The notes under the pieces were generated by a model. That model searched no databases, was not told the DNA's origin, and worked only from the letters and a program-made list of their open reading frames with translations. Of a stretch of DNA of 64,000 nt, positions 1 through 7,553 are shown in pieces; position 1 is the first letter of the stretch; each line of letters opens with the position of its first letter. Both the position numbers and the translations under genes were made by a program. Source of the stretch: Eubacterium sp. TM05-53 (GTDB taxonomy: Bacteria > Bacillota_I > Bacilli_A > Erysipelotrichales > Erysipelotrichaceae); NCBI RefSeq assembly GCF_003436425.1, contig NZ_QSPK01000004.1:1-64000 (forward strand), read 5' to 3'.

Positions 1-50
1 TGTGCTTCGATTGGTGTTTTTATATCAACATTGATGTATTAATTTTCTAA

Positions 51-173
51 TGTATTATAGGATCTTTATGTATTGGCGCTATTTTTGCGATGACTGTGAT
101 TGGAATATATTATTCAATTTCATCTAATAGAATATATGCATCCTTTTCCCTATTAGGATTTCTTATATTTTGA
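51..173 (+). pseudogene. possible remnant of a membrane protein C-terminus
   Basis: Reading frame 3 is open from about 51 to a TGA at 171-173 and encodes roughly 40 mostly hydrophobic residues (ISSNRIYASFSLLGFLIF at the end). Frame 1 encodes a short hydrophobic stretch that stops at position 42. The two could be the frameshifted tail of an integral membrane protein whose body lies left of the window. No start codon or family motif is visible, so this is only a suggestion. Confidence 0.2.
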
Positions 174-267
174 CACTCTATATCTTTGTGATATTGAATA
201 TGATTTGTAGATTAGTTGAATCATATGACAAATCCGATTTGTTGAGGCTATTTCACAGAATAAGCGG

Positions 268-297
268 TTGACTTTAGCTTTGTTTTAATGGTATAAA
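268..297 (+). promoter_or_regulatory. promoter of the serS T-box transcript
   Basis: TTGACT (268-273) and TATAAA (292-297) are separated by 18 bases. They sit a few bases before the expected 5' end of the T-box leader, so this is the likely sigma-A promoter for serS. Confidence 0.6.
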
Positions 298-303
298 TGT
301 GTT

Positions 304-535
304 GAAAACAAAGATAAGGATAAGTAGATTATTTCATATATTATTTAGAGACAGTATGGTTGGTGAAAATACTGATATGAATAATTGAATAGCACCTTAG
401 AGTGATCAAATGAAATGAGTAGTTTGATCCGGTACATACCGTTATCATGTTAAGAGATCATATATGTATATATATGGTAAAAAGGGTGGCAACGCGAGAC
501 ATCGTCCCTTTATGGGTGCGAGTGTCTCTTTTTTT
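304..535 (+). promoter_or_regulatory. T-box riboswitch, serine-type, upstream of serS
   Basis: The T-box sequence GGGTGGCAACGCG (484-496) is present. It overlaps a terminator whose arms begin GAGACA (496-) and end TGTCTC (-528), followed by a T run. Stem I can be folded by hand: a distal hairpin CAGTAT/ATACTG closes a GGTTGGTG-type loop, and a lower AAGG/CCTT stem closes an internal loop whose 3' strand holds AGC followed by A (391-394). AGC is a serine codon, matching serS downstream. The TGGC in the T-box would pair with a G73 discriminator, as tRNA-Ser has. Uncharged tRNA-Ser should favour the antiterminator. Confidence 0.85.
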
Positions 536-552
536 ATGCAGAGGAGGATATC

Positions 553-1836
553 ATGTTAGATATGAAATTTGTCCGTGAAAATCCGGACATTGTCAAAGAG
601 AACATTAAGAAAAAGTTCCAAGACTACAAATTGCCTTTAGTAAATGAAGTGTTGATGGAGGATAAAGAGCTTCGCCAAACACAACAACATGCGGATGATT
701 TACGTGCTAATCGTAAAAAGATTTCTAAAGAAATTGGTAAGTTGATGGGCCAAGGTAAAAAAGAGGAAGCTGAAGAAATTAAGCAACAAATGGCAGAGAT
801 TGCTCATGAGTTAACAGCTTTGGAAGAAAAAGAAATTAAATTAAGAGAGTCTGTTACTGAAAAAATGATGCAGATTCCAAATATCATTGATGATAGTGTT
901 CCTATTGGAAAAGATGATAGTGAAAACGTTGAATTAGAAAAATTTGGAGAACCTGTTGTTCCTGATTTTGAAATTCCTTATCACCCCGAAATTATGGAAC
1001 GTTTAAGCGGTATTGATTTAGATGCAGCTCGTCGTGTAGCTGGAAATGGATTCTATTATTTAATGGGAGATATTGCTCGTCTACATTCAGCAATCTTAAA
1101 TTATGCTCGTGATTTCATGATTGATAAAAAAGGATTTACGTATGTAATTCCACCATATATGATTCGTAGTTCAGTAGTTGATGGAGTAATGTCATTTGCG
1201 GAAATGGAAGGTATGATGTATAAAATCGAAGGTGAAGATTTGTATTTAATTGGTACAAGTGAACACTCTATGATTGGTAAATTCAAGGATACAATTCTTG
1301 AAGAAAAAGATCTTCCATATACTTACACTTCATACTCACCTTGTTTCCGTAAAGAAAAAGGTGCTCACGGTATTGAAGAACGTGGTGTGTATCGTATTCA
1401 CCAATTTGAAAAACAAGAAATGATCGTTGTTTGTAAGCCAGAAGAAAGTATGGAATGGTTTAAAAAATTATATATGAATACTGTAGAATTCTTCAGAACA
1501 TTAGATATTCCAGTACGTACATTGGAATGCTGTTCAGGTGATTTGGCAGATTTAAAATGTAAATCAGTGGATGTTGAAGCGTGGTCTCCACGTCAAAAGA
1601 AATACTTCGAAGTTGGAAGTTGCTCTAACTTAACAGATGCTCAGGCACGTCGTTTAAAGATTCGTGTTAAGGGTGAAAATGGTGAGAAGTATTTTGCGCA
1701 CACATTAAATAACACTTGTGTGGCTCCGCCTAGAATGTTGATTGCATTCTTAGAAAACAATTTACAGGCAGATGGATCAATCTTGATTCCAGAAGTATTA
1801 CAACCTTACATGGGTGGTAAAAAGAAAATTGGTTAA
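553..1836 (+). CDS. serS: seryl-tRNA synthetase
   Basis: Class II aminoacyl-tRNA synthetase that charges tRNA-Ser (and the Sec tRNA where present) in the cytoplasm. The 427-residue protein begins with the usual two-helix coiled-coil tRNA-binding arm (about residues 30-105), followed by the catalytic core. Motif 2 is visible as SPCFRKEKGAHGIEERGVYR and motif 3 near the C-terminus as NTCVAPPRMLIAFLENN. The length is normal for the family. AGAGGAGG lies eight bases before the ATG. The wording of the serine-site region (GDLADLKCKSVDVEAWSPRQ) differs somewhat from the Bacillus enzyme but keeps the pattern. It is controlled by the T-box directly upstream. Confidence 0.96.
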   Translation: MLDMKFVRENPDIVKENIKKKFQDYKLPLVNEVLMEDKELRQTQQHADDLRANRKKISKEIGKLMGQGKKEEAEEIKQQMAEIAHELTALEEKEIKLRESVTEKMMQIPNIIDDSVPIGKDDSENVELEKFGEPVVPDFEIPYHPEIMERLSGIDLDAARRVAGNGFYYLMGDIARLHSAILNYARDFMIDKKGFTYVIPPYMIRSSVVDGVMSFAEMEGMMYKIEGEDLYLIGTSEHSMIGKFKDTILEEKDLPYTYTSYSPCFRKEKGAHGIEERGVYRIHQFEKQEMIVVCKPEESMEWFKKLYMNTVEFFRTLDIPVRTLECCSGDLADLKCKSVDVEAWSPRQKKYFEVGSCSNLTDAQARRLKIRVKGENGEKYFAHTLNNTCVAPPRMLIAFLENNLQADGSILIPEVLQPYMGGKKKIG

Positions 1837-1840
1837 TCTT

Positions 1841-1866
1841 AAAAGCTGTCTTTGACAGCTTTTTTC
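1841..1866 (+). terminator. intrinsic terminator of serS
   Basis: The hairpin AAAAGCTGTC-TTT-GACAGCTTTT is followed by a T run just after the serS stop. Confidence 0.85.
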
Positions 1867-1868
1867 TA

Positions 1869-1897
1869 TTGCGAATTGAAAATGGATTTGATATAAT
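1869..1897 (+). promoter_or_regulatory. promoter of the SRP RNA
   Basis: TTGCGA (1869-1874), a 17-base spacer and a perfect TATAAT (1892-1897) place the start at about 1903, exactly where the folded SRP RNA begins. Confidence 0.75.
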
Positions 1898-1902
1898 AAC
1901 TT

Positions 1903-1988
1903 GGCTACTACAATGATGTCTTATGAATCAGGTCAGGTCGGGAACGAAGCAGCCTTAAGTAAGCTCCATCATGTGTAGTAGTTTTTTA
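1903..1988 (+). ncRNA. ffs: small bacterial signal recognition particle RNA (4.5S type)
   Basis: The conserved apical domain-IV sequence is visible as CAGGTCAGGTCGGGAACGAA followed by GCAGCC, the Ffh-binding hairpin. The outer arms GGCTACTACA (1903-) and TGTGTAGTAG (ending about 1981) pair to close the RNA, and a T run follows. It is the short type without an Alu domain. The position next to tadA and dnaX is the common one in Bacillota. It scaffolds Ffh for co-translational membrane targeting. Confidence 0.9.
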
Positions 1989-2006
1989 TTTTTTGAGGAT
2001 ATGAGT

Positions 2007-2477
2007 ATGGATGATGTGAAATGGATGAAGGAAGCTATCAAGCAGGCTAAAAAAGCAGAAAGCTATGATGAGGTTCCAATTGGATGTGTCATTGTGAAAG
2101 ATGATAAAGTTATTGCTCGTGGATATAATAAGCGTGAGACTTTACAACAAAGCATTGCACACGCAGAAATTATGGCAATTCAAAAAGCATGTAAAAAATT
2201 AAATACATGGAGATTAGAGGACTGCATATTATATGTAACTTTAGAACCATGTCCTATGTGTGCAGGTGCGATTATACAATCTAGAATTAAAGAAGTTGTA
2301 TATGGAGCTTCAGATCCTAAAGGTGGCTGTGTGGGGACATGTACAAATTTATTTGAAGTATCTGAATTCAACCATCATCCTGAATATAGAAAAGGAATTC
2401 TTGAATCTGAATGTTCAGATTTATTAAAACATTTTTTTAAGAAGAAAAGAGATATGAAAAAGAAGCAGAAATCATAA
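2007..2477 (+). CDS. tadA: tRNA-specific adenosine deaminase TadA
   Basis: Zinc enzyme that deaminates A34 to inosine in the anticodon of tRNA-Arg(ACG). The deaminase signature is complete: HAE (His52, Glu54) and PCPMC (Cys82, Cys85) supply the zinc ligands and proton shuttle. I start at ATG 2007 because GAGG (1995-1998) lies eight bases before it. The longer frame from 1971 would start inside the SRP RNA. The protein is 156 residues, normal for the family. A hairpin overlapping its stop codon terminates it. Confidence 0.93.
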   Translation: MDDVKWMKEAIKQAKKAESYDEVPIGCVIVKDDKVIARGYNKRETLQQSIAHAEIMAIQKACKKLNTWRLEDCILYVTLEPCPMCAGAIIQSRIKEVVYGASDPKGGCVGTCTNLFEVSEFNHHPEYRKGILESECSDLLKHFFKKKRDMKKKQKS

Positions 2478-2498
2478 ATTTGAAAGATTTCTGCTTTT
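2463..2498 (+). terminator. terminator overlapping the end of tadA
   Basis: AAGCAGAAATC (2463-2473) pairs with GATTTCTGCTT, followed by TTTC. The left arm includes the last tadA codons. Confidence 0.7.
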
Positions 2499-2591
2499 CA
2501 TATATATTGCACTTCCCTATTTCAACCAAATAAAATAAGTAAAACTATGATAAAATAAGATACAGATAAACATATAGAAAGGATTTTACGA

Positions 2592-4355
2592 ATGGCATAT
2601 CAAGCGTTATATAGAAAATATAGACCAACGAATTTTGATGAAGTTGTTGGACAAACACATATAATTCAGACATTGAAAAATGCGATCATTCAAAATCGTA
2701 TTGCTCATGCTTATTTATTCTGCGGTCCTAGAGGAACAGGAAAAACTTCAATCGCAAAAATATTTGCGAAGACATTAAATTGTACGAATAGTCAAGATGC
2801 TCCTTGTGGAGTTTGTGAGAACTGCAAAATGGCTGCGAATGGAAGTCATCCAGATATTATTGAAATTGATGCCGCCAGCAACAATGGTGTAGATGAAGTA
2901 AGAAATCTGATTGATAAAGTGAAGTATGCTCCAATGCAGGGAAAATATAAAATTTATATTATTGATGAAGTTCACATGATGACTTCTGGAGCATTCAATG
3001 CATTATTAAAAACAATCGAGGAACCCCCTGCTCATGTAATTTTTATTTTTGCGACTACAGAACCTAATAAAGTTTTACCAACTATTATTTCTCGTTGTCA
3101 AAGATTTGATTTCAATAAAGTGAGTATGCATGACATTAAATATAGATTATCTGTTGTTTGTAAAAACGAAGGAATTGAAATTGATGAGAATGGATTAACA
3201 TTAATTGCTCAATTAGCAGATGGAGGAATGCGTGATGCACTGTCAATATTAGATCAATGTGTTGCGTACTGTTCATCTCATATTGATGTGGATGATATTC
3301 GTAAAATTTATGGTGTCGTAACATCTGAAGATATTGGTAAATTATTTTATTCAGTATATAAAAAAGATGTAGATAGTTTTGTCAAAGATATTCAGAAATA
3401 TTCAGATATGGGAATGGATATTAAACGATTGACTGCAGACTTTATTCATATGTTGAAGGATAGTTTGATTTTAGATTATTCTGAAAATTCTACTCTAGTT
3501 TCGGATATGAACAAAGATATGATTCGGAAATATTTTAAATCAGCACCTATTAATTTCAGGATTAAGTGTATGGAAGAATTAATGGATACATATAATAAAT
3601 ATACATATGCATCCAACGCATTAGATTACTTAGAAGCCTCTTTATTAAAGATTTCAAGTTATTCATATGAATCAAAAACACACATTATTGAATCAGATCA
3701 TAATGATTATAAAGAGGTTGATGAAGAAGAAAACTATGAAACATCATATGACGATACTTCTGATGACTCAGATATAATTGAGAAAAACACTCAAAAAGAT
3801 GATAATAATGGGGTTTTAGAGAAATCTGATATTTCTGATGTTTCACGTGAAACATTAAAACAGTCAGAAAATACAAATAATAAAATCATATTAAACGATG
3901 AATTTGTCATTCAATTGTTAGTTGGAGCTACAAAGATGGAAAGAAGCATTGATACGAATAAGTTCAATAATATAGGACAATTCATATCAAGCTTGGAATT
4001 TGGAAAATATGCAGCTACATTGAGAAACAGTAGTATTATGGCTAGTGGATCGAATTATATTGTCGTATGTGTATCTAGTGAAATCTTTGCGAAACAAATA
4101 AATGAATTTGAATTAAATTATGGATATGAAGATTTTATGGAAGTGTTATTAGGAAAAGCTAAGAAGGTATTCGCGTTAGACAAGACGCAACAATCTCGTG
4201 TAAAGGATGAGTTTAAAGAAAGAATGATTAGTGGTAATCTTCCAGATCCATATCAAGTTCGTTTAAAAAGAAAAGATTCAGAATCTGAAAATAATATGAG
4301 TATCGAAGATCATATGAAAAGTTTGTTTCCAAATATAGAAATTAAAGAAGATTAG
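2592..4355 (+). CDS. dnaX: DNA polymerase III subunits gamma/tau
   Basis: Clamp-loader ATPase of the replisome. The N-terminal AAA+ module has Walker A GPRGTGKT (residues 45-52), a four-cysteine zinc module (CTNSQDAPCGVCENC), a DEVHM Walker B, and a sensor-type TTEPNKV segment. After residue about 380 there is a long acidic, low-complexity linker and then a C-terminal domain, so this is the long tau-like product of 587 residues. Start ATG 2592 follows AGAAAGGA. recR follows after ten bases, so the two are co-transcribed. The small ybaB/ebfC gene that usually sits between dnaX and recR in Bacillota is absent here. Confidence 0.96.
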   Translation: MAYQALYRKYRPTNFDEVVGQTHIIQTLKNAIIQNRIAHAYLFCGPRGTGKTSIAKIFAKTLNCTNSQDAPCGVCENCKMAANGSHPDIIEIDAASNNGVDEVRNLIDKVKYAPMQGKYKIYIIDEVHMMTSGAFNALLKTIEEPPAHVIFIFATTEPNKVLPTIISRCQRFDFNKVSMHDIKYRLSVVCKNEGIEIDENGLTLIAQLADGGMRDALSILDQCVAYCSSHIDVDDIRKIYGVVTSEDIGKLFYSVYKKDVDSFVKDIQKYSDMGMDIKRLTADFIHMLKDSLILDYSENSTLVSDMNKDMIRKYFKSAPINFRIKCMEELMDTYNKYTYASNALDYLEASLLKISSYSYESKTHIIESDHNDYKEVDEEENYETSYDDTSDDSDIIEKNTQKDDNNGVLEKSDISDVSRETLKQSENTNNKIILNDEFVIQLLVGATKMERSIDTNKFNNIGQFISSLEFGKYAATLRNSSIMASGSNYIVVCVSSEIFAKQINEFELNYGYEDFMEVLLGKAKKVFALDKTQQSRVKDEFKERMISGNLPDPYQVRLKRKDSESENNMSIEDHMKSLFPNIEIKED

Positions 4356-4365
4356 AAGGTGAAGC

Positions 4366-4953
4366 ATGTATCCAAAAACATTTGATGATTTAATATATGA
4401 ATTTCAGAAATTACCAGGAGTAGGTGCTAAAACTGCAGAGAGATATGCATTTACTGTATTAGGTTGGTCTGATGATGAAATATCTGAATTGGCAGAAACA
4501 TTAGTTAATTTAAAAAAGAAAGTAAAGAAGTGTACAAGATGTGGTAATTTAACAGAAGATGATCTCTGTGAGTTTTGTAAGAACTCTAACAGAAATCAGA
4601 ATATCATATGCGTAGTACAAAATCCGAAAGATATCTCGGTAATAGAGTCTATGCAGCAATACAATGGTGTATATCATGTACTAGATGGATTGATCAATAC
4701 ACAAAAAGGAGTGTTACCAGATCAATTAAATATAATATCTTTATTAAATAGAGTGAATGAAAATACAGAAGAGGTCATATTAGCTCTGGATCCTACAGTA
4801 GAAGGAGAAACAACAGCTTTATATATATCTAAACTATTAGAAGGGAAGTGCAGGGTAAGCAGACTTGCACATGGTATACCTGTTGGTAGTCATTTAGACT
4901 ATACAGACGCTATGACGTTGCTAAAAGCGTTTGAAGGACGCAAAAGCTCGTAA
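4366..4953 (+). CDS. recR: recombination mediator protein RecR
   Basis: RecFOR-pathway protein that helps load RecA on gapped DNA. In order it shows a helix-hairpin-helix near the N-terminus (KLPGVGAKTAERYAF), a four-cysteine zinc finger (CTRCGNLTEDDLCEFC, about residues 57-72), and a Toprim domain (ALDPTVEGETTALYI). The length of 195 is typical. GAAGGTGAAGC before the ATG is the ribosome-binding site. It is the second gene after dnaX, ending at a strong hairpin. Confidence 0.95.
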   Translation: MYPKTFDDLIYEFQKLPGVGAKTAERYAFTVLGWSDDEISELAETLVNLKKKVKKCTRCGNLTEDDLCEFCKNSNRNQNIICVVQNPKDISVIESMQQYNGVYHVLDGLINTQKGVLPDQLNIISLLNRVNENTEEVILALDPTVEGETTALYISKLLEGKCRVSRLAHGIPVGSHLDYTDAMTLLKAFEGRKSS

Positions 4954-4961
4954 ATATGCTT

Positions 4962-5003
4962 AATCGTATGAAGTATGTATGATATTTCATACGATTTTTT
5001 TAT
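4962..5003 (+). terminator. terminator of the dnaX-recR operon
   Basis: AATCGTATGA (4962-4971) pairs with TCATACGATT (4987-4996), followed by a run of T. Confidence 0.8.
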
Positions 5004-5028
5004 ATTTATAGGAATATCACTACAATAA

Positions 5029-5548
5029 TCATATAGAATTACCTTTTCATATGAACAAAATAGCACATGATATAGTAAAATCATATAACAATATTTAAAT
5101 ATGCTATAAATATGGTTTATTCATACAATTATCACATGGAGAGAAAGAAGCTGCAAAAACAGACTTCTGAGTGTTCATATGAAATATTTATGATTTTTCA
5201 TACAAACATTTTATAAAATCTCATTCATGTGAAAATAAGAAAAACAAAAAATATAGAATATGAATTTAAATATGAATTAAAAATATGTAGGAATATATTC
5301 ATATGAACGTAAAATGTTATGCGTATTAATCATATGAAATAATTTATTTAATATTTTAAATCATATGAATTATAAATTTTTAATATGAATGGAATAATTA
5401 AATTCATGTGATATAGATATGAAAATAAGAGATATGAAATTAAATGTGATTTGGATAGATAAATAGATATGAAGATTCATGTGAGAAATATATGAAAAAG
5501 TAAAAATGGTGAGTATAAATAATAAATATTATAGGAAATTCATATATA
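5029..5548. repeat. field of TTCATATGAA-like palindromes in a gene-free AT-rich region
   Basis: The 630 bases between recR and the next gene hold no ORF but many copies of a short palindrome. TTCATATGAA is exact at 5046, 5174 and 5298. ATCATATGAA is at 5329 and 5360. TTCATGTGA is at 5224, 5403 and 5476. Weaker relatives (TCATATAGAA, TCATATAACA, TTCATACAA, TTCATATATA) are at 5029, 5081, 5120, 5197 and 5539, with several ATATGAA half-sites between them. Spacing is irregular. The field ends just before the RBS of a DNA-binding coiled-coil protein, which suggests an operator or centromere-like cluster for that protein. Single copies also occur elsewhere (for example 11409, between mutS and mutL). 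Confidence 0.6.
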
Positions 5549-5634
5549 GGTATAGCATTCTTGAGAAAACTATGATAGACTTATCGTGACTCGTTAGATT
5601 ATTATTATGAATTTCATAGGAAGGGGACATGAAT

Positions 5635-6183
5635 ATGCCTGAAGAAGCATCAGCAATTGACGTATATTATGATATGGATATTGCGCAGATATGCCAACAT
5701 TTCAACAAATCAAGAAATACAGTAGATAAAGCAATCGCAAAATTGGTAAAAGATAATCCAGATAAAGATTGGAAATATAAAAACCCAGCTACTCGACGTA
5801 TTACAATCAAGGCAGAAGGCGTTGAAAGATTATCTACTTATTTTAGGAAAGAAAAACATGAATTATCTACAGTTGAAATGGAACTTCGATTTGAAAATGA
5901 AAAGTTAAAAGCTATTATAGAAGAAAAAGAGAAGGCACAAGCTCAGATCGAACAATTATATCAAGAAAAGCTTAAATTAGAAATCGAAAAGAGCAAACAG
6001 ACTTTCCTATTAGAGACACAGACGAAAGATGAGAAAATTTCTGAATTAGAATCTGAAAATCAGAAATTAAAAGAAGTAGAAGAACTTTATAATAAGAATA
6101 AAGAAGAAATTGAAAATTATAAGAAAAAAGAAGAAGAATATAATTCTAAATCCTTCTTCTATCGTTTAACACATAAATTTTAA
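5635..6183 (+). CDS. helix-turn-helix protein with long coiled coil (RacA/plasmid-partition-like architecture)
   Basis: Family not identified with certainty. Residues about 12-40 (IAQICQHFNKSRNTVDKAIAKL) look like a helix-turn-helix. Residues about 80-165 are almost pure E/K/Q/L heptads and should form a long coiled coil. The last residues, SFFYRLTHKF, form a short aromatic and basic tail of the kind seen at the ends of plasmid HTH/coiled-coil proteins. DNA-binding head, coiled-coil stalk and possible anchoring tail together recall RacA or plasmid segregation factors. I prefer ATG 5635 to 5629 because AGGAAGGGG then lies at normal distance. It sits directly downstream of a palindrome field and converges on the CYTH gene, overlapping it by four bases. 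Confidence 0.7.
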   Translation: MPEEASAIDVYYDMDIAQICQHFNKSRNTVDKAIAKLVKDNPDKDWKYKNPATRRITIKAEGVERLSTYFRKEKHELSTVEMELRFENEKLKAIIEEKEKAQAQIEQLYQEKLKLEIEKSKQTFLLETQTKDEKISELESENQKLKEVEELYNKNKEEIENYKKKEEEYNSKSFFYRLTHKF

Positions 6184-6725
6184 TCATTTAATGCTCTAGC
6201 AATTTTGCTAGGGCAATTTTTTGCCCATTTTAACCCATACTTTTCTAAGATGGAATTAAAAAAATGGATTCCATCATGATCGGAAGTGTATTCATATTCT
6301 ATTTCATAATCTGTATGATTTTTGTAGTCTGTCTTATCTAAACATAATTCTCCGTTTTCGAATTCATATATATTTCTTAGGGTAGTAAAACTTGCTGTTG
6401 GATGTAAATTTTTAGGAATTTGATATTGATCAAACCAATTTAATATTTCTGGATCATTAATATCATTTATGCTTTCAGTCGTAATTTCTTTTTCAAATTC
6501 ATAGTGTGTATATTCATCTTTTCTGATTTTTAATGTGAATATCTTTTTATCTTGAATTGTTCGGATTCGTACTGCACCATGTTGTTTTTTTACATCTTGA
6601 TTCTCTGTATCAAAGTATGTGTTTGTCTGTGTTATTGGATTATGAAAATCATATGAATGAAGCAATTCATTATATACTTTTTCATCAACCAATAATTTCA
6701 ATTCTCTTTCAATGTTATCGTACAT
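6180..6725 (-). CDS. CYTH-domain protein (triphosphate tunnel enzyme, YjbK-like)
   Basis: The protein starts with the ExExK-type signature of CYTH enzymes (IERELKLLV) and continues with the alternating charged strands of a beta-barrel tunnel (AVRIRTIQDKKIFTLKIRK, YEFEKEI, CLDKTDYKNHTDYEIEYEY). Such enzymes hydrolyse inorganic triphosphate or thiamine triphosphate, or make cyclic AMP in a few cases. The 181-residue length fits the small Bacillus YjbK type, whose gene also lies near NAD kinase. It is divergent from the NAD kinase gene. The exact substrate is not visible in the sequence. Confidence 0.82.
   Translation of the reverse strand: MYDNIERELKLLVDEKVYNELLHSYDFHNPITQTNTYFDTENQDVKKQHGAVRIRTIQDKKIFTLKIRKDEYTHYEFEKEITTESINDINDPEILNWFDQYQIPKNLHPTASFTTLRNIYEFENGELCLDKTDYKNHTDYEIEYEYTSDHDGIHFFNSILEKYGLKWAKNCPSKIARALND
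6196..6221 (+). terminator. terminator of the HTH/coiled-coil gene, inside the convergent CYTH gene
   Basis: CTAGCAATTTTGCTAG (6196-6211) is a perfect hairpin followed by GGCAATTTTTT. It is encoded within the last codons of the gene on the opposite strand. Confidence 0.65.
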
Positions 6726-6779
6726 TCATATCACCCATAAATATGTTACAATAGATTCAACAAAAGAGGAAGTGATTTG

Positions 6780-7553
6780 ATGCGATTCAGTTTAGTAGAC
6801 AGAGGAGATGACAACTCAAAAAGAGTTGCAGAAACTCTAAAGAAAAAATGTATTGCTATTGGATGGGAATATGATGAAGAAAAATCTGAAGTTATTTTTT
6901 CTGTTGGAGGGGATGGCACCTTATTAAGAGCAATTCATACATATATAGAAAGATTGGATGAAATTCAGTTTGTTGCGATACATACTGGTAATTTAGGCTT
7001 TTTTACTGATTATACACAAGATGAAGTGGATCATTTGGTCTATGATTTAAAACATAATCAACCAAAAATTGAAGAGTTTAATTTACTTCAAATGGACCTT
7101 CCTCAAGTCAACGAAACATTATATGCATTAAATGAGGTTCGTATTGAGAGTTTAGCTAAAACATTAGTGCTAGATATTTCGATAGATGATGAGTTTTTTG
7201 AAAGCAGTCAAGGCTCAGGTATTTGTGTGAGTACCCAATCTGGTTCTACTGCTGTAAATAGAGCACTTAAAGGAGCGGTTGTGGATCCAGGGCTAAAGGT
7301 TTTACAGCTTTGTGAAATTATGCCTATTTCACATAAGAACCATCATTCTTTAAAAAATCCATATATTATGAATGATACGCGAAAAATAGGAGTTAGAGGA
7401 GATACGCTTGTCTATGCACATGTATGTTATGATCACTTAGAAAGGGATTTAGAATCTATTTCTGAAATAATCATACATTCGAGTACAAAAAAAGTACGAT
7501 TTGCGAGATACCGTACTTATTCTTATTTGACACGACTTAAGAATTTATATTAA
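6780..7553 (+). CDS. nadK: NAD kinase
   Basis: Phosphorylates NAD to NADP. The catalytic GGDGT motif is present near residue 45 (FSVGGDGTLLRAI), followed by HTGNLGFFTDY and the NE pair of the second motif (ALNEVRIE). The length of 257 matches small Gram-positive NadK. I start at ATG 6780 rather than the TTG one codon upstream because AGAGGA lies nine bases before it. The 3' end overlaps the convergent rodA-like gene by 17 bases, and its terminator hairpin lies inside that gene. Confidence 0.94.
   Translation: MRFSLVDRGDDNSKRVAETLKKKCIAIGWEYDEEKSEVIFSVGGDGTLLRAIHTYIERLDEIQFVAIHTGNLGFFTDYTQDEVDHLVYDLKHNQPKIEEFNLLQMDLPQVNETLYALNEVRIESLAKTLVLDISIDDEFFESSQGSGICVSTQSGSTAVNRALKGAVVDPGLKVLQLCEIMPISHKNHHSLKNPYIMNDTRKIGVRGDTLVYAHVCYDHLERDLESISEIIIHSSTKKVRFARYRTYSYLTRLKNLY

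Noticed and set aside
1971-2006. Upstream extension of tadA to 1971
   Set aside because: The extension would translate the end of the SRP RNA; the inner ATG at 2007 has the proper RBS.
5029-5548. Replication origin with iterons or DnaA boxes
   Set aside because: I see no TTATCCACA-type DnaA boxes and the spacing of the palindromes is irregular, so an origin is not supported.
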